Positions 36,070 to 45,185 are shown, counted from the first letter of the stretch. The stretch is 54,487 nucleotides of DNA from Chloroflexota bacterium (GCA_011322445.1 DRMV01000012.1:1-54487); one strand, 5' to 3'. The notes: a model not told the origin generated them from the letters alone. Program-made: numbers and translations.

Positions 36070-37140
36070 ATGGCTGATAAACTCAAACATTTCCTTGAAC
36101 GCCTTAGCCTGGTTGACATCATTGTGTGGGCGTTCGGCCTGGCAATTGTCGTGATTGCCATTGTTGGCGTCTTTGGCTCCATCCACAATGCGTATTACAC
36201 CAAAGAGCAGTGGATGGATTTTGTTGTTTATGGGTTTTCACAGGGCGGCGTGTATGCGCTGATTGCTCTGGGGTACACCCTGGTTTACGGTATTCTTTTC
36301 ATGATCAACTTCGCCCACGGCGATATTTTCATGGCTGGCGCTTTTACGGGCTACTTTTTAGCAGCCAAACTGGATCAGTATGGCATTTACAACTCGCACC
36401 CCATCATTTCGTTGTTATTGGTGATGCTGCTGGCTATGGCGACCTCGGTGGTGGTGGCATTGATTACTGAGCGAGTGGCTTATCGCCCCTTGCGGCGCGC
36501 CCCTCGCCTTGTGCCGCTGATCACCGCCATTGGCGCCTCGTTCACGATTGAATATACTTTCCGGGGCTTCTACGGTTCAGGTGTGGAGGCGTACCCGGAT
36601 ATGAACATTTTTGTGGGTAAAGTCTCGGTGCTGGGCGTCAAAATCTTGAAAGTCCATCTGCTGGTGATCATTGTGTCGTTGCTGTTGATGGCAGGCCTGT
36701 ATGCTTATGTGCAATATACCAAGGCCGGGAAAGCCATGCGCGCGGTCGCCGAGGACAAGGATGTCGCCGCCCTGATGGGGGTGGATGTCGATGGCATCAT
36801 CGTCAACACCTTCATTCTGGGCTCGGCGCTGGCAGGGATTGCCGGTGTGCTTTACGCCCTGATTTTCAAGCAGGTTCACTTCTTCATGGGATTCGTCCCC
36901 GGCATCAAAGCCTTCACAGCCGCGGTGTTAGGCGGCATTGGGAATGTGCCTGGCGCTATGCTGGGCGGCTTCTTCCTGGGCATCTTTGAGGCGTTGGGGC
37001 CGGGGCTGATTCTGGAAGGCCTGGGCATTCCGGCTTCCTACCAGTTGAAGGACGTCATCGCCTTCACCCTGCTGGTGTTGGTGCTGATTTTCCGCCCCAG
37101 CGGTATTTTGGGCGAGCGCCTTTCTGAAGAGAAAGTGTAG
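36070..37140 (+). CDS. livH: Branched-chain amino-acid ABC transporter permease LivH
   Basis: 356 residues; the ATG at 36070 follows GGAGG. It has eight or more membrane helices. The N-terminal region contains a hydrophobic helix plus the conserved GFSQGGVYALIALGYTLVYGILFMINFAHGD in which LivH proteins start their permease core. The coupling segment AMRAVAEDKDVAALMGVDVD and the KAFTAAVLGGIGNVPGAMLGG loop are typical. It forms the channel with LivM. The first 50 residues, with an additional helix, extend beyond the shorter classical LivH. Confidence 0.93.
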   Translation: MADKLKHFLERLSLVDIIVWAFGLAIVVIAIVGVFGSIHNAYYTKEQWMDFVVYGFSQGGVYALIALGYTLVYGILFMINFAHGDIFMAGAFTGYFLAAKLDQYGIYNSHPIISLLLVMLLAMATSVVVALITERVAYRPLRRAPRLVPLITAIGASFTIEYTFRGFYGSGVEAYPDMNIFVGKVSVLGVKILKVHLLVIIVSLLLMAGLYAYVQYTKAGKAMRAVAEDKDVAALMGVDVDGIIVNTFILGSALAGIAGVLYALIFKQVHFFMGFVPGIKAFTAAVLGGIGNVPGAMLGGFFLGIFEALGPGLILEGLGIPASYQLKDVIAFTLLVLVLIFRPSGILGERLSEEKV

Positions 37141-37155
37141 CCAAGGCGGTGAGAT

Positions 37156-38808
37156 ATGGAATCTAAGCAATCGACCTGGAAACAAGCGTTATGGGCTGGC
37201 TTGCTGGCGGGTGCTGTCGCGCTCTACTTCACGCTGGTGGGGATGGTGCAGACGTTCAGCAAGCGGGCCGTGATCGCTGACCTTTCTTTGGGGCACATCA
37301 CCCTGTTGCTGGCAGCAGGCACGGTGTTGTATGTGTTTGCGCTGCGGGACCACTCGCCTGTGGGGGGGCGTCTGTTGCACACCACCTTTGCGGGGGGTGT
37401 GGGCGGCCTGGTGCTGGGGTTGTACCCTTTTCTTGGTCAGTGGATAGATTTTCATTATATGTTCGTGCGTACCTCGCCGCAGTTGTATGCCCTTTTGCGG
37501 TTTGGGCAACCCCCGACGACGGGCTTGATTTTGATGATTGTGCTCGGCGCGGTGTTAGGCGCGGTGCTGGCCGGATTGACACTGCTTGAACCTTTCTGGC
37601 GCGATGCCATCATTCGCTCCACGCTCATCACCATCACGGTGGGTATGCTTTCCGACTTATTCAAAGGCATGACCATCGGCGTGCTCTTTGAGCCGTTCAT
37701 GAACGCTGAGGGCTTGAATTATGTGGGCGCAGTGCTGGTGTTTGGGTTGACGATCGCCTATGTCGTCCTGGCCCGTAAGCGCGCCGAGCAACGTGCCGCC
37801 CTGGAAGCCGCCGGCGAGTTACCGCAAGCGCGGCTGTCGCCGAGTGTCCGCCGTTGGGCGATTTCCGTAGGGTTGATGGTGCTGCTGCTGGCTTTGCCTG
37901 CCATTTTGGGCTCGTACCTCAGCCATGTACTCAACATGGTTGGCCTGTATATCATCATGGGGTTGGGCCTGAACATCGTGGTGGGTTACGCTGGCCTGCT
38001 CGACCTCGGTTATGTGGCCTTCTTCGCCTTGGGCGCTTATACCATGGGGCTGTTGACCTCTACCGGCCCGCTGGGGATTGCGCACTTCACTTTTTGGGAA
38101 GCCCTGCCGTTCTCCATCCTTGTGGCGCTGGTGGCGGGCATCTTGCTTGGTATTCCGGTGCTGCGGATGCGGGGTGACTACCTGGCCATCGTGACCTTAG
38201 GTTTCGGCGAGATCATCCGTATCCTGGCGCTTTCCAACTGGCTGAAGCCCCTCATTGGCGGCGCGCAGGGCATCTTGCTCATCAAGAAGCCGCCTTTTGG
38301 CCCCTGGACCCTGGAGACGCCCATTCACTTCTACTACCTCATCCTGGCGGGTATCATTCTCGCGTTCTTTGTGGCCTACCGCCTGCGTGAGTCGCGGCTC
38401 GGGCGGGCGTGGATGGCGATGCGCGAGGATGAGGACGTCGCCGAGGCTATGGGCATCGACCTGGTGGTCACCAAACTGACGGCCTTTGCCTTTGGCGCTT
38501 CGTTCTCCGGCCTTTCGGGCGCTATCTTCGCTTCGTATGTCGGTTCCATTTTCCCCCACAGTTTCAACCTGCTGATTTCCATCAACGTGCTCTCGCTCAT
38601 CATCGTGGGTGGCGTGGGAAGCCTGCCCGGCGTGGTGGTCGGCTCGATGGCGTTGGTGGGGCTGCCCGAACTGCTGCGAGAATTTGCCGAGTACCGGATG
38701 CTGATGTACGGCCTGGCATTGATTGCCATGATGCTGCTCAAGCCCGAGGGCTTCTGGCCGGAACCCATTCGGAAACGCGAACTGCGCGTCGAAGAGACGG
38801 GCGATTAG
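37156..38808 (+). CDS. livM: Branched-chain amino-acid ABC transporter permease LivM, extended
   Basis: 550 residues, much longer than a minimal LivM. The permease core lies at about 230-545, with LGLNIVVGYAGLLDLGYVAF, PVLRMRGDYLAIVTLGFGEI, AWMAMREDEDVAEAMGID and GGVGSLPGVVVG. The first 225 residues add about five hydrophobic segments and a basic linker with no match to classical LivM. This N-terminal membrane domain may be a species-specific regulatory or assembly part. It starts 15 bp after livH and ends 10 bp before livG. Confidence 0.92.
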   Translation: MESKQSTWKQALWAGLLAGAVALYFTLVGMVQTFSKRAVIADLSLGHITLLLAAGTVLYVFALRDHSPVGGRLLHTTFAGGVGGLVLGLYPFLGQWIDFHYMFVRTSPQLYALLRFGQPPTTGLILMIVLGAVLGAVLAGLTLLEPFWRDAIIRSTLITITVGMLSDLFKGMTIGVLFEPFMNAEGLNYVGAVLVFGLTIAYVVLARKRAEQRAALEAAGELPQARLSPSVRRWAISVGLMVLLLALPAILGSYLSHVLNMVGLYIIMGLGLNIVVGYAGLLDLGYVAFFALGAYTMGLLTSTGPLGIAHFTFWEALPFSILVALVAGILLGIPVLRMRGDYLAIVTLGFGEIIRILALSNWLKPLIGGAQGILLIKKPPFGPWTLETPIHFYYLILAGIILAFFVAYRLRESRLGRAWMAMREDEDVAEAMGIDLVVTKLTAFAFGASFSGLSGAIFASYVGSIFPHSFNLLISINVLSLIIVGGVGSLPGVVVGSMALVGLPELLREFAEYRMLMYGLALIAMMLLKPEGFWPEPIRKRELRVEETGD

Positions 38809-38818
38809 GAGGCGTTTT

Positions 38819-39625
38819 ATGGCTCCCATTTTGATTGCAAAAGGTGTGACGAAACGGTTTGGCGGGTTGGTGGCCGTCAACAGCCTGGATTTCACCATTG
38901 AAGCCGGCAGCATCGCTGCGGTCATTGGTCCGAATGGTGCGGGCAAGACCACCTTCTTCAACTGCATCACTGGCTTCTACACGCCCGAAGAAGGGCAAAT
39001 CATCTTCGACGGCCACGAAATTCAGGGCTTCCGGCCCGATCGGGTAACGCGCATGGGAATTGCCCGCACTTACCAGAACATCCGGTTGTTTGCCAACATG
39101 ACGGCGTTGGAAAATATCATGGTGGGGCGGCACCCGCTGATGCATCATAACTGGTGGGATGCAATCTTGCACACGCCCCGCTACCGCAAGGAAGAAAAAG
39201 AAGCCCTGGAAGAGGCCCAGCGACTGCTCAATTTCGTGGGGCTGAGCGGTTTGGGCGACCAACTGGCTCGCAACCTGCCCTACGGCGCACAACGGCGTCT
39301 GGAAATTGCCCGTGCCCTTGCCAGTAAACCTAAACTCTTGTTGCTGGATGAGCCGACCGCTGGTATGAACCCCAACGAGACTGGCGAGATGATTCGCTTC
39401 ATCCGCCACCTGCGGGATGAACTCGGCTTGAGCATTTTGCTCATTGAGCACGATATGAAAGTGGTGATGACCATCAGCGAGAAAATCGCGGTGATGGACT
39501 TTGGTAAGAAGATTGCCGAGGGCAAACCCGAAGAAATTCAGCGCAACCCGCGGGTGATTGAAGCCTACCTGGGGCGGGGGGCTGCCTCTGGTTTGGGAAG
39601 CAGCCAGGCCGCGGCAACGGCGTAA
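38819..39625 (+). CDS. livG: Branched-chain amino-acid ABC transporter ATPase LivG
   Basis: 268 residues. Walker A GPNGAGKTT, signature LPYGAQRRLEIARALA, Walker B LLLLDEPTAGMNP and the H-loop IEHDMKVVM are complete. It powers LivHM import with LivF. The long insert between Walker A and signature with NIMVGRHPLMHHNWWDA is characteristic of LivG. The C-terminal tail is Gly/Ala/Ser rich and probably flexible. Confidence 0.95.
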   Translation: MAPILIAKGVTKRFGGLVAVNSLDFTIEAGSIAAVIGPNGAGKTTFFNCITGFYTPEEGQIIFDGHEIQGFRPDRVTRMGIARTYQNIRLFANMTALENIMVGRHPLMHHNWWDAILHTPRYRKEEKEALEEAQRLLNFVGLSGLGDQLARNLPYGAQRRLEIARALASKPKLLLLDEPTAGMNPNETGEMIRFIRHLRDELGLSILLIEHDMKVVMTISEKIAVMDFGKKIAEGKPEEIQRNPRVIEAYLGRGAASGLGSSQAAATA

Positions 39626-39637
39626 AGGAGTGCGCTT

Positions 39638-40351
39638 ATGGCTATGCTTGAACTTCACGACGTCCATTCCTTCTACGGCAACATTGAGGCCCTCAAAGGC
39701 ATTTCGTTGACCGTGGAAAAAGGCGAAATCGTGACCCTGATTGGCGCGAACGGCGCGGGCAAAACCACCACCCTGCGCACCATCACGGGCCTCATCAAGC
39801 CGCGTCAGGGCACGGTCATTTTGGAAGGCGAAGACCTGACGACTTTCAAGCCCCATGAAATCGTTTACAAAGGTGTGTCGATGGTGCCGGAAGGCCGCGG
39901 TATCTTTGCCCGCTTGACGGTGGCCGAAAACCTCGACCTGGGCGCTTACAGCCGCAACGACAAACAAGGCATCAAAGCCGACCTGGAACGAGTTTACGAA
40001 CTCTTCCCCCGCTTGAAGGAACGCCGCAATCAGGTGGCGGGCACGCTTTCGGGTGGTGAGCAGCAGATGCTTGCTATCGGCCGCGCGCTGATGGCGCGCC
40101 CCCGTTTGCTGTTGCTGGACGAGCCTTCGATGGGCCTTGCGCCGGTGCTGGTCGAACTCATCTTCGACACCATCGTGGATATCAACAAGCAAGGCACAAC
40201 CATCTTACTGGTCGAGCAAAACGCGCTCATGGCGCTTTCCATTGCCCACCGCGGCTACGTGCTCCGCACGGGCGAAATTGTGCTGGCCGATACGGCTGAA
40301 AACCTGCGCACTAACGAAATGGTGCAGAAGACTTACCTCGGCATGGAATGA
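39638..40351 (+). CDS. livF: Branched-chain amino-acid ABC transporter ATPase LivF
   Basis: 237 residues; ATG follows AAAGGAG. Walker A GANGAGKTT, signature LSGGEQQMLAIGRALM, Walker B LLLLDEPSMGLAP and the LivF-type SMVPEGRGIFARLTVAENL are all present. It pairs with LivG as the second nucleotide-binding subunit. Last gene of the liv operon; a new promoter begins 16 bp after its stop. Confidence 0.95.
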   Translation: MAMLELHDVHSFYGNIEALKGISLTVEKGEIVTLIGANGAGKTTTLRTITGLIKPRQGTVILEGEDLTTFKPHEIVYKGVSMVPEGRGIFARLTVAENLDLGAYSRNDKQGIKADLERVYELFPRLKERRNQVAGTLSGGEQQMLAIGRALMARPRLLLLDEPSMGLAPVLVELIFDTIVDINKQGTTILLVEQNALMALSIAHRGYVLRTGEIVLADTAENLRTNEMVQKTYLGME

Positions 40352-40366
40352 ACCATCGCTTCTCCG

Positions 40367-40375
40367 TGGTACAAT
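40367..40375 (+). promoter_or_regulatory. Extended -10 promoter of the HEAT-like gene
   Basis: TGGTACAAT is followed directly by a perfect 10-bp hairpin, AATGCGCGGG/CCCGCGCATT (40373-40397), so the RNA would start within this stem. A second stem AAGGCGC/GCGCCTT follows in the leader. Confidence 0.5.
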
Positions 40376-40397
40376 GCGCGGGCTGGCCCCGCGCATT
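40373..40397 (+). other. Leader or terminator hairpin after livF
   Basis: Perfect stem AATGCGCGGG/CCCGCGCATT with loop CTGGC, followed by only TTG. It may help end the liv transcript or act in the leader of the next gene. Confidence 0.5.
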
Positions 40398-40456
40398 TGC
40401 CTTTAAAGGCGCTGGCGTGGAGGGCGCCTTGTGTTCCCATAAACTGTGGAGGATGT

Positions 40457-41290
40457 ATGCTCGACCGTGACGCGCTGCTCATCGATCTCAAGGGGGCCGC
40501 CCGCATTGGCAGCCCCGAAGCCCTCGACCTGGCCCTGGAAGGGCTGGCGGCGTGGAAGGCGTTTACAGCGAATGCCCGCCTGGCCTCCGAGGATGTCGCC
40601 CGCGTGCTGGTGCCGTTGGGCGAGGTGCTGGCTGCTCCAACGGTGCCCGCGGCTTATTTGCGCTCCCTGGCCGAACACCCGCTTGCCGGCGGGCGGGCGC
40701 TGGCCGCGGTGGCGCTCACTTTGCGATACCTGCGGGGGGAAGCCGCGTGGTCGGCCTTGCTCACCCGCCTGGCGGGCGACAGGCGGGCTGAGGTGCGTTT
40801 TGCCCTGGCGACGTCCCTTGGGCAGCATGGCCGCGATGAGCACTTTCCCGCGGCGGCTGCTTTGCTGAAGGCCTGGCTGGACCCCGCACGAGGCCCCCGC
40901 GTGGGGCAAACGGCCCTCCAGGCTGCAGCCGTGCTGGCGCAGCCCTATCCTCGCCAGGTGCTTTCCCTGCTCGCGCGACTCACGCCCGCCCAGGTGGTTC
41001 ATCCTGAGGTGCAGCGGCCGTTGGCGGAGGCCCTGAAGCAGGTGGGCGCCTTCGGCACGGATGAAGACAAAACGGCGCTGGCGCAACTGTTGGCGAGATG
41101 GCTTCAAGAGAGCGGCGGTGAAGCGGCTCGGCTCGTTTTGCAGGTGCTGCATGCCGGCTGGGCGCGTCAGGCGCCTGAGCAGACCTTGGCATTGCTCGAT
41201 GCCGTGGAAGCCACGGGCGGCGCGTCGCGCCTCTCGCGGCGCACTCGCGCCTTCATTCGCCGCGCCGCGGGGATGGAAAGCGAAAGATGA
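40457..41290 (+). CDS. HEAT-repeat-like helical protein, function unknown
   Basis: 277 residues, almost all alpha-helical and rich in Ala and Leu. Segments such as LLTRLAGDRRAEVRFALATSL and LLSLLARLTPAQVVHPEV have the spacing of HEAT or armadillo repeats; about five units can be sketched. No catalytic residue pattern, signal or membrane helix is visible. The ATG follows GGAGG; its stop overlaps the phosphoesterase start by ATGA. It may be a scaffold partner of that enzyme, but this is inference from coupling only. Confidence 0.7.
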   Translation: MLDRDALLIDLKGAARIGSPEALDLALEGLAAWKAFTANARLASEDVARVLVPLGEVLAAPTVPAAYLRSLAEHPLAGGRALAAVALTLRYLRGEAAWSALLTRLAGDRRAEVRFALATSLGQHGRDEHFPAAAALLKAWLDPARGPRVGQTALQAAAVLAQPYPRQVLSLLARLTPAQVVHPEVQRPLAEALKQVGAFGTDEDKTALAQLLARWLQESGGEAARLVLQVLHAGWARQAPEQTLALLDAVEATGGASRLSRRTRAFIRRAAGMESER

Positions 41291-41853
41291 TCACCCTTGG
41301 CGTTATTGCCGACACCCACGTCCCCGACCGGGCCCGCGCCGTGCCGCCCGAGGCGCTGGAGATCTTTCGGCAGGCTGGCGTCGCGGCAATTTTGCACGCT
41401 GGCGATGTCATTCGCCCGTCGGTGCTGACCACGCTGGAAGCCATTGCGCCCACCTATGCCGTGCGGGGCAACCGCGACTGGTATTTCCTGCGGCGCTTGC
41501 CATCGCGGCGGGTGTTGCAGTTTGAAGGGGTGCGTGTGGGCATGTGCCACGGTCATGGCTCTTTCCGGCGCTATTTGGGGGATAAGTGGGAGCACTTTCG
41601 CCGCGGCGCGCCGCCGTTTGCCCGTTTTGCCTATCGCGCGTTGGCTGCTTTCCCCCAGGTGGATGTGGTGGTGTTCGGCCACACCCATTACCCCGTTTGC
41701 CGTTGGGTGGGGGTTCAACTGTTGTGTAACCCGGGCTCGCCCGTGGTGCCTGCGCTGCCGGGCGTGCCGCGAGCGGTGGGCTTGTTGCATATCAATGGGC
41801 GTACCGTGTGGGGAGAACTGCGTGTGTTGGGTCAGGCGCAGGTTGAGGTATAA
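41287..41853 (+). CDS. YfcE/MJ0936-type metallophosphoesterase
   Basis: 188 residues. Metal-binding motifs are complete: GVIADTHVPDR (Asp, His), LHAGDVI (Asp), VRGNRDW (Asn), CHGHG (His) and VFGHTHYPVC (His-x-His). The family hydrolyses phosphodiesters, often with Mn, and natural substrates are mostly unknown. It is coupled to the HEAT-like gene by ATGA. The stop codon overlaps the -10 box of the next gene. Confidence 0.9.
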   Translation: MITLGVIADTHVPDRARAVPPEALEIFRQAGVAAILHAGDVIRPSVLTTLEAIAPTYAVRGNRDWYFLRRLPSRRVLQFEGVRVGMCHGHGSFRRYLGDKWEHFRRGAPPFARFAYRALAAFPQVDVVVFGHTHYPVCRWVGVQLLCNPGSPVVPALPGVPRAVGLLHINGRTVWGELRVLGQAQVEV

Positions 41854-41854
41854 T
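41827..41854 (+). promoter_or_regulatory. Promoter of the lipoprotein gene at 41898
   Basis: TTGGGT (41827-41832), a 16-bp spacer and TATAAT (41849-41854) lie 43 bp before the ATG. The TATAAT shares the TAA stop of the phosphoesterase gene. Confidence 0.55.
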
Positions 41855-41897
41855 CCCTTCCGTTCTATCCGCTCTTTCCAGATTTGGAGGAAACAAC

Positions 41898-42863
41898 ATG
41901 TCGCGTTCGGTTCGTTTGTGGGCCAGTGGGGTGCTGGCCGTTTTCCTGATGACGCTTTTGGCCGCTTGTGGCCCTTCGACCTTCACCCTGCGCCTGCATC
42001 TCAAACAGGGCGATGTTTACAAAGTTACCACTGTGACCAACCAGCACATTTCGCAAGAAATCATGGGGCAGAAGATGACCCTTGACCAGAAAATGACAAT
42101 GGAATATCGCTGGGAGGTCACCCAGGTGGCCGAGAATGGCAATACGACGGTCAAGGTGACTTATACGCGTGTGGCGATGGAGCAGGACCAGGGCGGGCAA
42201 AAACGCTCTTTTGATACTGCCAGCGGGCAGGAGCCGCCCGATTTCTTCAAGGGCCTCGATTTGCTGGTCGGCAAGTCGTTCAGCATGGAATTCACCCTCA
42301 AAGGTGAGGTGGTCAAGATTGACGGCCTGGATGAGATGTTCCGCCAGGTGGCCGAAGGGGTGGGCTTTGGAGATAAAGAATCTACCGACGCGTTTTACAA
42401 AGCGTTGACCGATTCCTTTGGCGAAGATGCCATCACCGAGCAGTTCAAGACGGCCTTTGGCGATTACCCCGATACCCCCCTCAAGGTGGGGTCCACGTGG
42501 ACTACCGACTCGCAGCTCAAGGTCACTTTCCCGCTGGATGTCCATGCCACTTACACCGTGAAATCATGGCAGGATAATCAAGCGGTGATCGCGATGGAAG
42601 CCACGCTGAAGTCTGATGCTACCAAACGGGAGACAGGCCAAAACCCGCTTTTCGACGTCATCTATGACCTCAGCGGCACGCAGCAAGGCACGCTGACGGT
42701 GGATGTGGGCACGGGGCTTTTGCGCGAATCTCAGGTAACTCAGCATGTCGAAGGGAAAGTGTTGCTGGTGGACCCCAAAAGCAAAGACAACACCGATGCC
42801 CTGCCGATGCCTTTTAGCATGGATACCGACATCACCACCACGGTGGCGAAGCAAGGGCAGTAG
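41898..42863 (+). CDS. Lipoprotein, DUF6263-like
   Basis: 321 residues with SD GGAGG. The signal ends in the lipobox LLAACG. The mature domain is beta-rich, beginning LRLHLKQGDVYKVTTVTNQ and containing KVGSTWTTDS and KSWQDNQAVIAMEATL, the pattern of the DUF6263-type family of secreted lipoproteins of unknown function. GC is lower than neighbours, but codon use does not otherwise look foreign. A strong terminator follows. Confidence 0.75.
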   Translation: MSRSVRLWASGVLAVFLMTLLAACGPSTFTLRLHLKQGDVYKVTTVTNQHISQEIMGQKMTLDQKMTMEYRWEVTQVAENGNTTVKVTYTRVAMEQDQGGQKRSFDTASGQEPPDFFKGLDLLVGKSFSMEFTLKGEVVKIDGLDEMFRQVAEGVGFGDKESTDAFYKALTDSFGEDAITEQFKTAFGDYPDTPLKVGSTWTTDSQLKVTFPLDVHATYTVKSWQDNQAVIAMEATLKSDATKRETGQNPLFDVIYDLSGTQQGTLTVDVGTGLLRESQVTQHVEGKVLLVDPKSKDNTDALPMPFSMDTDITTTVAKQGQ

Positions 42864-42884
42864 CATTCGGAAACCGCAAAAACT

Positions 42885-42923
42885 TTCAGGGTGCAACTTT
42901 AATGTTGCGCCCTGAATTTGTTT
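42885..42923 (+). terminator. Rho-independent terminator
   Basis: A 13-bp stem TTCAGGGTGCAAC/GTTGCGCCCTGAA (one G-U) around a short AT loop is followed by TTTGTTT, 22 bp after the lipoprotein stop. Confidence 0.85.
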
Positions 42924-43003
42924 AAAGGCGAGGTGGTGCCCAGGGCATAAAGCGGGGAAAACCGCGCTCTGGTCTGATGGGGGGCTTGAGGGGAGACGCC
43001 GGG

Positions 43004-44092
43004 CTACAGGCGGCTGGCTGCGACCACGGTCTCGGCGAGCACCGCGAGGCCGGTGCTCAGGGGGCGGGTGTGGATGAATTCCTTGAGGGTGTGTGCACCG
43101 CCTCCCGTGGTCAACCCCAGGCAGATGGCCGGGTAACCGCGGCTGAGGGGGATGTTCGCGTCGGTCGAGGCCACAGCCGTGCGCCCGCTGAGGCCGCGGC
43201 GGCGCAGAGCCGTTAGCGCGGCCTGCACCAGGGGATGGCTGAGGGGGAGGCTCCCCGTCGGGCGGTCACCGATGTGTTCCCAGGTGATTTCGACGCCGGG
43301 CTGGCGCGCCCGATGGGCTTCGGCTTCCAGCCTTTGGGCCAGGGCTTCCAGAGCGTCGGCATGGACGGCGCGCAGGTCAATTTCGGCGCGGGCCTCAGGG
43401 GCGATGGTGTTGATGGAAACGCCGCCGTGGAAGGTGCCGACATTGAACGAGGTTTCTCGCGGGCGCTGTTGGGCTTCCAGGCGGGTGATGAGCGCTGCCA
43501 GCGTGTGAATGGCAGAAGGCGAACCGGCATTGGCCCAGGCGTGCCCCCCTGCTGTGCGGACGGTAAGAGCATAACGCCGCACTCCCAGCGCGCGCGGGTA
43601 CACCCAGCCCAGCCCCAGCCCTTCCAGCACGATGTAAGCACGGGCCTGCGCGCCAAAGCGCGCCACAATGCTTTTCATGCCTTTGAGGTTGCCTAACCCT
43701 TCTTCGCCCACGTTGGCAACCAGCCAGAGGTCGGTGGGCAGACGGCGGTTTTCGACGCGCAGCAGCCACACCAGGCCGAGCAGGGCTGCCACCGCGACGC
43801 TGTTGTCGCCAATGCCTGGCCCTGCAATGCGGTGGGCGTCGCGCTGCATGGCAAGCGGGGTGTTGGCTGGGAACACCGTATCCAGGTGTGCGGAAACCAC
43901 CACTGGCCGCGCCGAGGAAGCCCCCGGCAGGCGGGCGTACACATTGCCCACCGCGTCAGTTTCTACGGCCAGCCCTTCGGCGGCAAAGCGCTCCTTCACG
44001 AAGGCCGCGCGGGCGGTTTCTTCCCCCGTGGGTGCGGGAATTTGCTGGATGGCAACAGCCAGGTCGAGCAGGCGTGGAAGCAGCGAGGGCAT
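43004..44092 (-). CDS. M20-family metallopeptidase
   Basis: 362 residues from the ATG at 44092, five bases after AGGTG; a GTG at 44098 that overlaps the upstream stop is the alternative. Two-zinc motifs are complete: SAHLDTVF (His, Asp), GIGDNSVA (Asp), and GEEGLG (Glu general base). It resembles the M20/M25/M40 di- or tripeptidases such as PepT; the middle dimerisation domain with GGVSINTIAPEARAEIDLR is present. No signal, so a cytoplasmic peptide or amide hydrolase. Cotranscribed with the PfkB gene. Confidence 0.88.
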   Translation of the reverse strand: MPSLLPRLLDLAVAIQQIPAPTGEETARAAFVKERFAAEGLAVETDAVGNVYARLPGASSARPVVVSAHLDTVFPANTPLAMQRDAHRIAGPGIGDNSVAVAALLGLVWLLRVENRRLPTDLWLVANVGEEGLGNLKGMKSIVARFGAQARAYIVLEGLGLGWVYPRALGVRRYALTVRTAGGHAWANAGSPSAIHTLAALITRLEAQQRPRETSFNVGTFHGGVSINTIAPEARAEIDLRAVHADALEALAQRLEAEAHRARQPGVEITWEHIGDRPTGSLPLSHPLVQAALTALRRRGLSGRTAVASTDANIPLSRGYPAICLGLTTGGGAHTLKEFIHTRPLSTGLAVLAETVVAASRL

Positions 44093-44094
44093 TG

Positions 44095-45096
44095 TCACAC
44101 CTGACGGACATCACGCATCAGCGCCTCGGCGCGGGCGTGGAGCAAGGCGGGCAGGGTATCGGCAAGGGCAAAAACGCCCCGGGTTTCGGCAGCCAGCGTG
44201 GCCGTGGCTGCGCCACGCACGGCCGCCTGGACGGGGTCCAGGGTTTCCCGATAGGCGACCAGGAAGGCACCGGCAAAGGCATCGTCCGCGCCGGTGGGGT
44301 CGGCCACCTCGGTGGGGTAGCCAGGAATCACCCAGCGGCGGCGGGAGGTGCTTTCGTAAAGCCATACCTCGCCGCTTGCGCGCCGAATGACCACCAGTTC
44401 CACCTGCCAGTGGCCTATGGCAGTGGCCATTTCCCACAGGTCGCTGTACTGTTCGCGAAACAGCGCGGCGAGCGTGGTTTCGGGGGTGATGAGCGCGGTC
44501 AGCCCGTGCACCAGGGGGGGGATGCGCTGGGCGAAGAGGGAGGTCATGTAAGCGGGGTGGGGAGAAAGGGTGGTAAGCGGCACGCCCGCGGTGCGCAGTG
44601 TGGCGGGTAACAAATGGTGTGTCAGGAAGTCGTGGGGGCAAAAATGGGCAGCCCGTGCGTCGGCAAAATCGGGGGGCAAATCGGCCAGGCGTAGGGTGGT
44701 GGGCGTGGGTTGTTCCAGGTCGGCGCGGCGCAGGGTGTGAGGAGCGTAGTTCAGCAATTCACGGGGAAAGTCGAGCCCACGGCGGGCAAAGGCGCTGGCA
44801 GGCTGTTCGTTGCTGAGGCCGCCGTCAGGGCGATAGATGAGCACCCGGCGGGTGTCCAGCGGCTGAGGCAGAATTTTGATGCCCCGGATGTCCCACCCGC
44901 GTTGGCGAATGGTGTCCAGCCAGGTGCGAGGGAAATCTTCCCCCACGCGCGCCACCACGCCCACCTTGCCGCCCCACAGCGCCGCGCCTGCCGCGGCGTA
45001 AAGCACGCCCCCGCCAGGAACATCCAGCAGTGGTTTGCCGTGCGGTGGCAGGATGAAGTCGCGGGTCAGCGCCCCAAGAAAAAGGTAATCGGCCAT
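44095..45096 (-). CDS. PfkB-family carbohydrate kinase
   Basis: 333 residues from MADYLFLGAL; this start is typical for the family although it lacks a good SD, and an in-frame ATG at 45153 would add a hydrophobic 19-residue segment. PfkB kinases phosphorylate sugars or nucleosides with ATP. The N-terminal GGGVLYAAAGAALWGG is as expected. The C-terminal motif reads DPTGADDAFAGAF, where the usual GAGD has become GADD while the catalytic last Asp remains. Substrate is unknown. The following peptidase gene overlaps or abuts it. Confidence 0.82.
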   Translation of the reverse strand: MADYLFLGALTRDFILPPHGKPLLDVPGGGVLYAAAGAALWGGKVGVVARVGEDFPRTWLDTIRQRGWDIRGIKILPQPLDTRRVLIYRPDGGLSNEQPASAFARRGLDFPRELLNYAPHTLRRADLEQPTPTTLRLADLPPDFADARAAHFCPHDFLTHHLLPATLRTAGVPLTTLSPHPAYMTSLFAQRIPPLVHGLTALITPETTLAALFREQYSDLWEMATAIGHWQVELVVIRRASGEVWLYESTSRRRWVIPGYPTEVADPTGADDAFAGAFLVAYRETLDPVQAAVRGAATATLAAETRGVFALADTLPALLHARAEALMRDVRQV

Positions 45097-45162
45097 GAGA
45101 GAAAGCACCAGGAAGGCCAGCAGCCGCCGCGCTGCTTTGCGGGGACAACACACAGCGAGGAG

Positions 45163-45185
45163 GTTCCCCGGAGAGGCTGGGGAAC
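45163..45185 (-). other. Small hairpin between rsgA and pfkB-type gene
   Basis: GTTCCCC (45163-45169) pairs with GGGGAAC (45179-45185) immediately after the rsgA stop. No T tract, so it is probably not a full terminator. Confidence 0.35.
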
